Part shown: positions 44,040-53,325 of the stretch, one piece after another
Position numbering within the stretch: position 1 is the first letter of the stretch
Layout: every line of letters starts with the position of its first letter
Assembly: GCF_036347135.1 (NCBI RefSeq)
Contig: NZ_CP108938.1
Coordinates: 10,788,001-10,852,000 of the forward strand
Source: Streptomyces sp. NBC_00775
GTDB lineage: Bacteria; Actinomycetota; Actinomycetes; Streptomycetales; Streptomycetaceae
Reading direction: 5' to 3'
DNA: 64,000 bases
The notes under the pieces: generated by a model
Told to the model about the DNA's origin: nothing
The model's input: the letters and a program-made list of their open reading frames with translations, nothing else
Database searches by the model: none
Made by a program: the position numbers and the translations under genes

Positions 44040-44894
44040 ATGACCCAAGCGACTTCGACCGTGAGCCGGGCCCGTCACTCGCTCGCTCCGTGGGCGCGGA
44101 TCACCGGACTGGCGGTGTGCGCCCTGCTGACGCTCGGTCCGGTCATCTGGACCGTCTCCACCTCGCTGCGCACGCCGGCCGAGTCCTTCGACCTGCCGCC
44201 GAGGATCATTCCGACCAGCCCGACCCTGGAGTCGTACCGCGGGGTCTTCGACCAGATCGATGTGTGGCTGCTCGCTCTGAACTCCACACTCGTGACCGCT
44301 TTGATCGCGGTCGGCCAGATGATCACCGCAGGTCTCGCCGGTTACGCGTTCGCTCGTCTCGAATTCCGTTTCAAGAAGCCGCTGTTCGCACTGGTCCTCG
44401 CGACCATGATGGTCCCCTTGCAGGTCACGATCGTTCCGGTGTTCCTGGTGCTCAAGTCGATGAATCTGACCGACACGCTGCTCGGTCTGATCATTCCGGC
44501 GTTTCCGACCGCGTTCGGCACCTTCCTGATGCGCCAGTACTTCCTCGGCATGCCGAAGGACCTGGGCGAGGCGGCGATGCTGGACGGCTGCGGGCCCTGG
44601 CGCATCTTCCGCTCGGTCTACGCCCCGCTGGCCGCGCCCGGCCTCGCGATCGTCGGCGTGCTGGCCTTCAACTACCACTGGAACGAGTTCTTCCGGCCGC
44701 TGATCCTGGAGACCTCCGGCCAGAACTACACCCTGCCGCTGGGCCTCGTCTCCCTCCAGGGCAATCTCGGCACCGGCTCCATCTCGGTCGTCCTCGCCGG
44801 TGTCGTCCTTTCCATGATCCCCGCCGTCGCCGTGTTCGTCGTCGGCCAGCGCCCTCTGCGCGAGGGCATCACGTCCGCAGGAGTCAACCGTTGA
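44040..44894 (+). CDS. ABC sugar permease 2 (MalG/UgpE type)
   Basis: The 284-residue protein has six membrane helices, starting ITGLAVCALLTLGPVIWTVS. The EAA loop is DLGEAAMLDGCGPWRIFRSV. It follows permease 1 by 15 nt and its stop overlaps the TTG start of the GH32 gene (TTGA at 44891). It forms the transmembrane heterodimer with permease 1. Confidence 0.9.
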   Translation: MTQATSTVSRARHSLAPWARITGLAVCALLTLGPVIWTVSTSLRTPAESFDLPPRIIPTSPTLESYRGVFDQIDVWLLALNSTLVTALIAVGQMITAGLAGYAFARLEFRFKKPLFALVLATMMVPLQVTIVPVFLVLKSMNLTDTLLGLIIPAFPTAFGTFLMRQYFLGMPKDLGEAAMLDGCGPWRIFRSVYAPLAAPGLAIVGVLAFNYHWNEFFRPLILETSGQNYTLPLGLVSLQGNLGTGSISVVLAGVVLSMIPAVAVFVVGQRPLREGITSAGVNR

Positions 44895-46273
44895 AGCACG
44901 ACCCCGACGCCCCGCGTTTCAGGGTCCGTCCGCCCGCCCACTGGATCAACGACCCGAACGGGCCCTTCCGCTGGCGCGACCGCTACCACCTCTTCTACCA
45001 GCACAACCCCGACGCCCCGCGCCACGAGAACATCCACTGGGGCCATGTCTCCAGCCCCGACCTCGCCCACTGGGAACACCACCCCGTCGCGCTCACCCCG
45101 ACACCCGGCGGCCCCGACGAGGCGGGCTGCTGGTCCGGGTGCGTGGTCGACGACGACGGCGTACCGACCGCCGTCTACACCGGCATCGACCGCCACCACA
45201 GCGGCCTCGGCACCATCTGCCTGGCCCGGGCGGTCGTCCCGGACGACGAGACCCTCACCGACTGGAAGCCCCTGCCCACACCGGTCGTGACCGGCCCGCC
45301 GGCCGGCCTGGACGTCGTGATGTTCCGCGACCCGTTCGTCTTCCGCAGCGGTGGGCGGCGCTGGGCACTGGTCGGGGCGGGCCACGCCGACGGCGCGCCG
45401 TCGGTCCTGCTGTACGACTGCGACGACCTGGCCGACTGGCGGTTCGCCGGTGTGCTGCTCGACGGCAACGACCCTGTGGCGACGGACGTGTTCGGCGACA
45501 AGGCGGTCGGCTGGGAGTGCCCGCAGCTGTTCGCGACGGCGGGCGGGCAGTGGGTGCTCGTGGTGTCGCTGTGGGACGGCGACCCGATGGCCACGGGCTT
45601 TCTGACGGGCCGTCTGGAGCCGGACAGCGAAGGTGGGTTGCGGTTTGGGGCACGCACCGGCGGCCGGCTCGACCACGGGCGGGACTTCTACGCACCCGCC
45701 GTCCTCCAGGAGGCGGACCGGGCCCTGATGTGGGGCTGGTCCTGGGAGGCCCGTGAGCAGGGCGAGGTGGACGCTGCGGGCTGGGCCGGTGTCCTCACCG
45801 CGCCGAGGGTCGTGGACGTCCGTCCGGACGGCGCGCTGAGCGTCGTACCGGCTCCGGAGCTGCAACTGCTGCGCGCGGCCGAGCCGTTCGCCACCGCACC
45901 CGAACGCACCCCGCTGCCGCAGTCGTACGACCTGACGGTCACCGCCCGCACACCGACCACCGTCAGTCTGCTGCGCTCTGCCTCCGGCGCGGAGCTGACG
46001 ATCCGGCTGGACCCGGACGAAGGCACCGTGACCCTGGATCGCAGCGACTGGCCGCGGACCCGGAGCGAGCAGTCGGCGCCCCTCGTCGTGCGGGCGCCCG
46101 CACGGGAGGTGCGCATCCTCGTCGACGGCTCCCTGTTCGAGCTGTTCGCCGACGATCGCGCCACCGTCACCGAGCGGATCTACCGACGTCCGGGCGACGT
46201 GCCCGAGCTCGTCGTGACCGGAGCCGGGGCCACCGTCATCGGATGGGAGCAGGTCCCACCGACGAGCGGCTGA
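44891..46273 (+). CDS. Cytoplasmic GH32 beta-fructosidase
   Basis: The 460-residue protein has no signal peptide. Active site: HWINDPNG (Asp21), FRDPF (Asp147) and WECPQLF (Glu209). It ends with a GH32 beta-sandwich (VRILVDGSLFELFADDRATV). It would cleave imported fructo-oligosaccharides or sucrose to free fructose. The start is the TTG overlapping the permease stop (MKHDPDAPRFRVRPPAHW); longer open frames upstream are shadows. The 3' end overlaps the convergent lacI by 38 nt. Confidence 0.9.
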   Translation: MKHDPDAPRFRVRPPAHWINDPNGPFRWRDRYHLFYQHNPDAPRHENIHWGHVSSPDLAHWEHHPVALTPTPGGPDEAGCWSGCVVDDDGVPTAVYTGIDRHHSGLGTICLARAVVPDDETLTDWKPLPTPVVTGPPAGLDVVMFRDPFVFRSGGRRWALVGAGHADGAPSVLLYDCDDLADWRFAGVLLDGNDPVATDVFGDKAVGWECPQLFATAGGQWVLVVSLWDGDPMATGFLTGRLEPDSEGGLRFGARTGGRLDHGRDFYAPAVLQEADRALMWGWSWEAREQGEVDAAGWAGVLTAPRVVDVRPDGALSVVPAPELQLLRAAEPFATAPERTPLPQSYDLTVTARTPTTVSLLRSASGAELTIRLDPDEGTVTLDRSDWPRTRSEQSAPLVVRAPAREVRILVDGSLFELFADDRATVTERIYRRPGDVPELVVTGAGATVIGWEQVPPTSG

Positions 46274-47318
46274 TCACCGGGCAGGCGAGACGCCGTACCG
46301 TCGCGGGCGGCGTCTTGCCGGTCTCGATGGCGTCGAGGAGGAGCCGGGTGGCCGCCTCGCCCATCGCCCGGTGCGGGAGGGCGACGGTGGTGAGGGGCGG
46401 GGACAGGAAGGCGGCCATGTGCTCCTGGTCGTCGTAGCCGACCACGGACAGCTCTTCGGGGACGGTGATCCCGAGCCGGGTAGCGGCGTGCAGTGCGCCC
46501 GCGGCGACGCGGTCGTTGTAGCAGAAGATCCCGGTGGGGCGGCGGTCGGCGGGCACGCCGTCGAGCAGCCGCAGCGCTCCCTCGTAGCCGCCGGAGATCT
46601 CGCCGCCGGTCCGCACGACCCACTCCTTGGGGACGGTGATCCCCTCGGCGCGCAGCGCGTCACGAAAGCCGCGCAGCCGCTCGACCGAGGCGACGTCATC
46701 GAGGCCGCCGACGTGGGCGATCCTGCGGTGCCCCTCGTCGAGGAGCAGGCGGGCGGCCGTACGGCCTCCGGCGCGTTCGGCGGGGATGACGGCAGGCAGC
46801 GAGTCGTCCTCGGGGACGCAGTTGGCGAGGACGGAGTGGGTGCGGTGCAGGCCCTCTGGAACGCGGACGCGGCGCAGGGAGAAGGCGGCGTAGATGATGC
46901 CGTCCACGCGTCGGTCCAGGAGCTCGGCGACCGCGGCGTCCTCCTTGGCGGGGTCGCCGCCGGAGTCGACGGTCAGGACGAGGTGCTCGTTGTCCCAGGC
47001 GGTGTCCATCGCGCCGCGCAGCAGCCGGCCGGCGAAGGGCGAGGAGGCGATCTCGTCGGTGACCAGGCCGATCACGGCCGTACGACGGCGGCGCAGGCCG
47101 CGGGCGACGGGGTCGGGGCGGTAGCCGAGCTGGGCGGCGGCCTGGCGGATGCGTTCCTGGGTGGCAGGCGAGAGGTTGCCCTCGGCCCGGCCGTTGAACA
47201 CGAAGGAGACCGCGGTGTGCGACACACCGGCGAGCCGCGCAACGTCCCGGGACGTGGGGCGTCCATGGCCTGCCGGCTGCTTCTCCTCGGTGCTGCCCAT
47301 GCCGTCCGCTGCCTTCAT
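46236..47318 (-). CDS. LacI-family regulator of the fructan locus
   Basis: The 360-residue protein has the LacI HTH (TSRDVARLAGVSHTAVSFVF) and hinge (RIRQAAAQLGYRPDPVARGL), followed by a periplasmic-binding-type sugar domain (GYDDQEHMAAFLSPPLTTVA). Tail-to-tail with the GH32 gene; probably represses the divergent levanase and ABC operon by the CTAAC/GTTAG operators. MGSTEEKQ (ATG 47300) is an alternative start. Confidence 0.9.
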   Translation of the reverse strand: MKAADGMGSTEEKQPAGHGRPTSRDVARLAGVSHTAVSFVFNGRAEGNLSPATQERIRQAAAQLGYRPDPVARGLRRRRTAVIGLVTDEIASSPFAGRLLRGAMDTAWDNEHLVLTVDSGGDPAKEDAAVAELLDRRVDGIIYAAFSLRRVRVPEGLHRTHSVLANCVPEDDSLPAVIPAERAGGRTAARLLLDEGHRRIAHVGGLDDVASVERLRGFRDALRAEGITVPKEWVVRTGGEISGGYEGALRLLDGVPADRRPTGIFCYNDRVAAGALHAATRLGITVPEELSVVGYDDQEHMAAFLSPPLTTVALPHRAMGEAATRLLLDAIETGKTPPATVRRLACPVISRSSVGPAPIR

Positions 47319-47366
47319 CCCCCGCCAGTTCCCCGCCCGTCCACTTGATCACTGCTCACCCTATCC

Positions 47367-47632
47367 GTGACGCTGGGCGGACGACACAGCCGAAGGGAAG
47401 GTCCGATAGTCATCAGCATCCCGGTACACACGCTCAACGACGGCACCAGGTTCCCGGCGATCGGCCTGGGCACCTGGCCCATGAGCGACGCGGAGGCGGA
47501 AGGGGCGGTGGCGGAGGGCCTGCGCCTGGGCGACCGCCTGGTCGACACGGCGACGAGCTACCACAACGAGGCCGGTGTTGGGCTCGGCGTCGCCCGCAGC
47601 GGCGCCCCCCGCGAGGAGGTCGTGGTGACGAC
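47367..47632 (+). pseudogene. Aldo/keto reductase, N-terminal fragment
   Basis: IPVHTLNDGTRFPAIGLGTW and DRLVDTATSYHNEAGVGLGV are the first strands of an aldo/keto reductase, with the catalytic D-x-A (DTA) motif. At VVVTT the frame enters Tn3-like sequence and stops. About two thirds of the enzyme is missing. Confidence 0.7.
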
Positions 47633-48205
47633 AAGCTGCTGACGGTGCGGGCGATCGGGCTGCCGCCGGATCTGTTCATCGACGTCGCGCCGAAGGTGGT
47701 GGCCGGCTGGCGGGCGCGGGCCGCAGTGGAGTCGCCTTCCCACCTGCGGACGCACCCGGTGCCGCTGCGGGTGACCTTGCTGGCAGCGCTGCTGTACGAG
47801 CGGGAGCGGGAAATCACCGACACGCTGGTGGAGCTGCTGATCTCCACGGTGCACCGGATCGGGGCGCGGGCGGAGAAGAAGGTCACCGAGCAGTTCATCA
47901 ACGCGTTCAAGAAGGTGTCGGGCAAGGAGAACATCCTCTTCAAGCTCGCCGAGGCGTCGCTGGGCACCCCGGAGGGGACGGTCCGCCAGGTCGTGTTCCC
48001 GGCGGTGTCCGGGGGCGAGGCGACGCTGCGGGAGCTGGTGCACGAGTTCAAGACCCGGGGGCCGGTCTACCGGCGTACGGTGCAGACCACGTTGAAGGGG
48101 TCGTACACCAACCACTACCGGCGCGGGCTGATCAAGCTGCTGGACGTGCTGGAGTTCCGTTCCTCCAACCATGCTCACCGGCCCGTGATCGAAGCGTTGG
48201 GTGAG
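47633..48205 (+). pseudogene. Tn3-family transposase, central fragment
   Basis: The frame contains GLPPDLFIDVAPKVVAGWRA, RAAVESPSHLRTHPVPLRVT, REITDTLVELLISTVHRIGA and FPAVSGGEATLRELVHEFKT, then TLKGSYTNHYRRGLIKLLDV. This is the N-terminal/central helical region of a Tn3 transposase. Neither the start nor the DDE catalytic domain is present. No 38-bp-type terminal repeat was identified. Confidence 0.75.
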
Positions 48206-48238
48206 TGCCCGATTCTGAACCTGGAGGGTTGCCGGGGT

Positions 48239-48545
48239 TCAGGCTTCGGTGTGGTGGGCGAGCGCGGCGTCTGGTTTGCCGTGGCCGTCGGTCAAATCGG
48301 TGTGGACGGTGGCGGCAGTCAGCCGGGGGACGGCGTGGATGAGGCATGTTCGGCGGCGACCGCGAGTTCGTGGGCCTGGACCACGGTGAGCTGCGGGGCG
48401 ACGACCAAGTCGGCTTCGGCACGCAGTGTGTGGCCGATCCACGCGCATGCGGACCTGTCCGACGTCTCGGCCGCCGTCGACATCGCGCAGGGCGTGCTCG
48501 GCCGTGACGACCAGATTGGGGTCGACGGAATCCATCAGTCGCCGG
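48239..48545 (-). pseudogene. CDF cation transporter, C-terminal domain, frameshifted
   Basis: The minus strand gives VDPNLVVTAEHALRDVDGGR DVGQVRMR, then in another frame WIGHTLRAEADLVV and VQAHELAVAAEHA, and finally IHAVPRLTAATVHTDLTDGH. This is the ferredoxin-like cytoplasmic domain of cation-diffusion-facilitator transporters. At least two frame changes are needed. A membrane-domain fragment of a similar protein lies at 52020. Confidence 0.6.
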
Positions 48546-48559
48546 TAGCCTCACGGGCT

Positions 48560-48965
48560 CCTCGAACGGCGCGGGGGGCCTCGTGCGTTGCAGCCACCTT
48601 CCCCCCCCCAAACGCCTCGGCCGACCAAACGCTCGACCGCCCCGCCGTCCGCCCCCTGACATGGAGAGCCTTCTCGTGTATTGGTGCGGCCTGCCCACAA
48701 CCGCCCGCCATACGCGTAGCGACGCCGCGAGAGGCGTCACTGACGCTGCCGGCCTGCTCAGCCGTGGAAAAGTTATGCGTTCCCCGCAGTGTCCCACCGT
48801 CACGACGCGCGTGTGCTCGCATAGTTGGCGACAAGAGTCATGCTGGAACACGCGCCGCCTTCGAAGTGCCACCGGCCCGCTGTGCCATCAACGTTCACCA
48901 CGCTCAGCTCACTCAATGGCGGAGTCGATGAGATGCGGCATCCCCGGTATCAGCTCCGTCCGCCT
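48560..48965. other. Gap without recognisable genes
   Basis: No family-like frame is seen. It contains a run of nine C residues (48601-48609). It presumably includes the 3' flank of the 827-aa gene that follows. Confidence 0.35.
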
Positions 48966-48969
48966 CCGC

Positions 48970-51453
48970 TTAATCTCCCAACAGGTGCGCCGCTCTCAGC
49001 TTGGCAAGAAGTGCGTTGAAATCCTCCTTCAGTTTGGCAAAGTCCGTCGCGTTCGAGTCCAGCTGATCTGGCACGCGCCGTGGAATCGGTTCAATGTACT
49101 TTCTGTTTGCGGGAACATCCAAGTCATAGAGCGTCTCCCACACTAGGCAATTGTCCTCAGTCTCACCACCAACACTCTGACTCCAGGGCGGCTGCTGACT
49201 TTGAGGACCGGAGACGTTGAGGTGCGGGTCAAACGGGCCACCGGACTTGTACTCCTTCAGCCGATATATGAAACGATTGGCGGGCGTCGGCTTGACGGTT
49301 TGCCCTATGTGGTAGTGCGTGTTGGGAGCCCAGTCTTTACAAGACTTCGCTGACCTCCTTCCACACGCAGCCTTCACCGTCCACCCGATCTCGTCTGGGG
49401 CCGTTGGATCTCTGACGGCATTGACAAGGAGATCACCCGGGCGATAGAAGTTGCAGCTACCCACAGGATTATCGTAGGGGGTTCCGCCAGTCACAACACA
49501 GATTCGCCGCTCACTGTAGACCCAGTTTCCAATCCAAGCTTCCGGAAGCATCAGCGCGCCGGGAAACGGACCGTTTTCGTACGCGGTTTGATAGTACGTA
49601 TGGAAAGACCCATTACTCAGCAGGGACGTTTCAATCCTGCCCTTGATATCCGGGGGAGCTGTCTGGACTTGGGTACGGAAGAGGGAAGACCCATCGACGG
49701 TATTCAAATGACTGTCCAGCGGGACAGAATCAAAATCCTGAATGATCGTGGAATCCGAATTGTTTCCGAGGGTGTTGGACGTTATGACCATTGGGACGGC
49801 GCCGGTGCCCGGCTTCAGTTCACCCAAGCATAGCCAATTCACATCGCCATCTTCTGTCAGGCTCCCGGCCGTTTTCTTCCAATCAGGCTCACCACTCGGG
49901 TGGTCAGGACGAACAACCCCGCGAGTACGCCCGGCATTTTGCGCTTGATATAGATATCCTTGCGCTTTAGATCCTTCCCCGCCCGTCTTCAGCTCGTCCT
50001 TGTCGATGTCGATCCCACCGGAGACGATCCGATACAATTGCACTTTGGAAAAGTTATTTAGCACTTTCAGGGCAGAGGGTCCAGATCCTCCTCTGACGGC
50101 GCCATAGCCCCAGTACGTTGAGTCCGGGGTGATATCCATGTCCCCTCCGACTACAGCGATATTCCCTCCCTTGAATACCGCTGGCGCATCCCCTTCGGCG
50201 TAGCAGCCGACGTACACAGAGCGCGCGATTGAACTGTGTTCGGAGCTGATGTTTCGGTGTTTGTTTGCTGCGGTGCGACACGCAATAAAGGTGCAGCCCA
50301 AAAATGAATTATCATGAATTCCATCACGCCCATTACCGGAGGCATCAACACTCATGACCAGCATAGCATTGGTCTCCATGTTGCCCTCGCTGCCGATGTC
50401 GAGCCCATGTTGGCCATTATTATCGAGAACGCAATCACGTATCTGCGTGAGGCTGGCATCAACTTGCGGCGTAAAGAAAGGCACATCGCTTGCGTATATC
50501 GTTATTCCGTTACGCCTGAAGCCAGAAACCCCAATCGACGCGATCAATGAGCCGGGCGCCAGAACCCGTACGGCGTCCATCTGCGGGGCCTGATAAAAGG
50601 TTTTAGCAGATATCCCTTGGTCGGGGCACGACTCGAGGGTAAACTGACGAAGCTCGGCATAGTCCGCACGAGCACGAGAGGGCACTACAGCCGATCCGGA
50701 GGTGGTGGTCCAAGCACCCGTCAAGGCAATTGCGCAATAGACAGTCTCCCCTCCCACTGGACCGATACCGGTCGCCCTGGAGAGGTTGAAATCTGCCGGC
50801 TTCGGATCGTCGGTTTTACCTACGACATCTGCGAGTATGCGAGTATTTTGAGTGCCACTAAGGACACGCCCCCCAGCTCCCTCCAGAATGCAATGCTGCC
50901 TGACGACAAGAGGGCTGGTAATCCGATAGTCTCCTGGAGGAAGATAGACGACTTTTCCGTCGGACACCTGCTCCGTATCGAATCCCGTTTTGCATTCCAG
51001 CGCTTTGAATCGCGTTGCGCAGTCCAGGGCTGCTTGGAGTGGGCCCGTGTCGTTGGCCTTTCCGTCCCCTACCGCTCCAAAGTCGAGCACGTTCAGCCGC
51101 GTGTCGCGGCGGGGTCGGATTGTCACCATTCCCGAATTATCGCAGTCACCTATCCAGTTCGGAGCGCTCATGCACTTTGAATCCGAAGCGCGCACTATTC
51201 GTCCCGAGCTGTCGACGCCAACCGCGCCAGCCCGACCGGAGTCAAGGGGGACATTGAAAACGCCGCCTATTTGAACTGTAACGTTATGTCCAACATCCGC
51301 CCTTTCCAGAGCAACCCCAAAGAACGGACTGGTATGCAACTTTTCCTTCTCGACAGCAGGGGTGACGGTGGTCGGTGATCCGGTGGTGCGGACCACCTGG
51401 CCGCCGGCTGTAATGGCCTGTGCGGCTCGCATGGTGACGGTGACGATGTCCAT
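48970..51453 (-). CDS. Phage-like beta-helix protein (DUF2190-like + Pectate_lyase_3)
   Basis: The protein has 827 residues. Residues about 1-110 (QAITAGGQVVRTTGSPTTVT ... FGVALERADVGHNVTVQIGG) resemble DUF2190-type phage capsid-decoration domains. Residues about 115-500 start LNVLDFGAVGDGKANDTGPL, the entry of the Pectate_lyase_3 beta-helix, as in tailspikes. A unique region follows, and the C-terminus (DFAKLKEDFNALLAKLRAAH) is a helix like those ending phage fibre proteins. By eye its GC content is far below its neighbours'. No signal peptide, and no other phage gene adjoins it. The start has a weak ribosome site (agaag). Confidence 0.75.
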   Translation of the reverse strand: MDIVTVTMRAAQAITAGGQVVRTTGSPTTVTPAVEKEKLHTSPFFGVALERADVGHNVTVQIGGVFNVPLDSGRAGAVGVDSSGRIVRASDSKCMSAPNWIGDCDNSGMVTIRPRRDTRLNVLDFGAVGDGKANDTGPLQAALDCATRFKALECKTGFDTEQVSDGKVVYLPPGDYRITSPLVVRQHCILEGAGGRVLSGTQNTRILADVVGKTDDPKPADFNLSRATGIGPVGGETVYCAIALTGAWTTTSGSAVVPSRARADYAELRQFTLESCPDQGISAKTFYQAPQMDAVRVLAPGSLIASIGVSGFRRNGITIYASDVPFFTPQVDASLTQIRDCVLDNNGQHGLDIGSEGNMETNAMLVMSVDASGNGRDGIHDNSFLGCTFIACRTAANKHRNISSEHSSIARSVYVGCYAEGDAPAVFKGGNIAVVGGDMDITPDSTYWGYGAVRGGSGPSALKVLNNFSKVQLYRIVSGGIDIDKDELKTGGEGSKAQGYLYQAQNAGRTRGVVRPDHPSGEPDWKKTAGSLTEDGDVNWLCLGELKPGTGAVPMVITSNTLGNNSDSTIIQDFDSVPLDSHLNTVDGSSLFRTQVQTAPPDIKGRIETSLLSNGSFHTYYQTAYENGPFPGALMLPEAWIGNWVYSERRICVVTGGTPYDNPVGSCNFYRPGDLLVNAVRDPTAPDEIGWTVKAACGRRSAKSCKDWAPNTHYHIGQTVKPTPANRFIYRLKEYKSGGPFDPHLNVSGPQSQQPPWSQSVGGETEDNCLVWETLYDLDVPANRKYIEPIPRRVPDQLDSNATDFAKLKEDFNALLAKLRAAHLLGD

Positions 51454-51774
51454 CGGAACTTCTCTTCCGTTGAGACTTCGTTGGCAAACGCAGGTCCAGG
51501 GAACACAGTAGTTCCGGGAGCGGCCTCAGCGGTGGCCGGGCGGTGGTCCGCGTTAATCGGCGCCGGAGGTATTGCTGAATCCTTTATGGACGCGTCCTCT
51601 AAGGATAGGCGCGCCAAGCCGTTTCAGCGATTTCAAGCGCCTCTTGGAGATCGCGCACCACCGCCGGTGCCCTGGTCCGGGGCACCGCAAAGGACGACGC
51701 CAACGCGCCCGTACGCGACGCCCTAGTTTCCATGAACTCAGGCCCCTCTTCCACGTCCCGGCTCGACGCGGCCG

Positions 51775-51920
51775 GCCAGTTCGCAGGGTGAGCGGTCGGC
51801 GGGCGTCGCGGGCATTGTGCCGACGGGCGGAAGCGGTGCTGGTCTTGCCGGTCAGGCGGCGGGCACGGATGGCCAGGTTGCGCCAGGTCGCCATCCCGGC
51901 GTGGGAATTGAGATCCAGGC
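51775..51920 (-). pseudogene. ISAs1-like transposase C-terminal fragment
   Basis: The minus-strand peptide MATWRNLAIRARRLTGKTST then ASARRHNARDARRPLTL resembles the terminus of ISAs1-type transposases (LRNLAIG-LRL-G--NIA-A-RHHARD--RPL). No other part is found. The flanks 51460-51770 and 51925-52015 contain nothing I recognise. Confidence 0.5.
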
Positions 51921-52019
51921 CGCTTGCTTCGAGACGTGATTTTCGAAGCCATGTTGGAAAGGGCTGGCCGTGGGTGGAGCCGCTGGCCAGCCGTAGCCGC
52001 CCGGTGTCCTGCCGAGTGG

Positions 52020-52444
52020 CGTACGAGCTGTCCGGCACCGGCGAGGCCCGCCAGAAGCGCGCGCCACGGCTGATCGGCGCCAGCTTCGCGCTACTCGCTC
52101 TCTACCTGCTCGCGCAGTCCGTCCTGGTCCTGGGCACCGGCTTCCGCCCCCACCACTCTTCCCTCGGTATCGCCTGGACCGCCGTGACCGCGGCCGTGAT
52201 GTTCGCTCTGGCGGCGGGCAAGGCCCGCGCCGGGGCCGCGCTGGACAACCCGGTGCTCAAGACCGAAGGCCGGGTCACCCTCATCGACGGCCTGCTGGCC
52301 GCCGCGGTCCTCGTGGGCCTGGTCCTCAACAGCGCCCTGGGCTGGTGGTGGGCAGATCCGCTGGCCTCTCTGGTGCTGGTCTACTACGCGATCCGCGAGG
52401 TCCGGGAGATCTTCGCCGGGCGCGGCGCCGTACCGGCTGGCTGA
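52020..52444 (+). pseudogene. CDF-like cation transporter, membrane-domain fragment
   Basis: GTGEARQKRAPRLIGASFAL then LALYLLAQSVLVLGTGF, WTAVTAAVMFALAAGKA, GLLAAAVLVGLVLNSALGWW and DPLASLVLVYYAIREVREIF give four membrane helices with the WADP motif of CDF-type transporters. The first helices are missing on the 5' side. It may belong with the CDF C-terminal piece at 48239, but the strands differ. Confidence 0.65.
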
Positions 52445-52485
52445 CCGTCGAGCGCGCAGCCTCCGGCGGGCAGTTGCCACTACCG

Positions 52486-52885
52486 GTATGAGCTGGGGGA
52501 GCCGTTGGAGGACCTGGCGTGCACGCCAGGCGCGATCTCCCCGGCGGTCACGCAGGCGAATCTGACGTCGACGATCTGCCGCAAGGGCGGCTACACCTTC
52601 GGCATCCGGTCGTCCACGTCCACCACGGGCAAGGAGAAGGAGCTGAACGCCGCCTCCTACGGCTTCACGGGCAGCATGCGGGATGCCGAGTACGACCACC
52701 TCATCAGCCTTCAACTCGGCGGCGACCCCAACGACTCCCGCAACCTGTGGGTGGAGCCGGCCGACCCCGGCCACCGCAAGGGTTCCGGGGTCAACGCCAA
52801 GAAGGACCCGGTGGAGACGAAGCTGCACACCGCGGTCTGCAAGGGCCAGGTCACCCTCGCCGCCGCCCAGCAGGCAATCGCCCCG
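52486..52885 (+). pseudogene. HNH-nuclease-like secreted protein, fragment
   Basis: The frame reads YELGEPLEDLACTPGAISPA, AVTQANLTSTICRKGGYT, then AEYDHLISLQLGGDPNDSRN LWVEPAD, NAKKDPVETKLHTAVCKGQV. The DH...LGG(D)xxxxxNLW block is the HNH-type motif of secreted streptomycete nuclease-like proteins. The N-terminal signal and the last residues after QQAIA are missing. Function not demonstrated. Confidence 0.6.
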
Positions 52886-53119
52886 GCGCAGAGGCGACTT
52901 CAGGGGAGACAGCGTGCCGGGGCGGCGGGTAGGACACCGTGGCGGTCAGCTGGCCCGTCGCAGCGGGCGAGGGCGGCGACAAGCTCACAGCCATACCCAA
53001 AACCCCCGGGTCCGACGATCTTATGAATGACCGCCTCAGACCCACGCTTGGAAGGTAGGACAAGCTCAACTTCCGTGGCAGAGACGGATTTCGCTCAGCG
53101 AAGCCGTCGCGCACAACAC

Positions 53120-53242
53120 CCCTGCGTGGCCATACTGCCGGGAGGTGCTCAACAGGACAGCGGTGACTGCCGGTCCGGCGGCACCACGTTCTTCCAGCCG
53201 GTTACCGAGGCTCTGGCCAGGTATAACGTGTCGGTGTTCTGA
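53120..53242 (+). pseudogene. Streptogrisin-like S1 serine protease, C-terminal fragment
   Basis: [20 protein letters not shown] then [13 protein letters not shown] and a stop matches the end of chymotrypsin-like streptogrisins ([22 protein letters not shown]). The catalytic residues lie upstream in the family and are absent here. The rest of 52890-53325 shows no gene. Confidence 0.6.
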
Positions 53243-53325
53243 CTCGGAACCGACGGTGCGGCGCCGGCGGGTGATTCCCCGTCGGCGCCGCCGACAACCG
53301 TTGTGGCACAGCGAATTGGCGGGTG

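Noticed and set aside
44090..44890. N-terminal extension of the cytoplasmic GH32
   Set aside because: This part is out of frame with the permease gene and Arg-rich; the TTG at 44891 overlapping the permease stop fits the family N-terminus.
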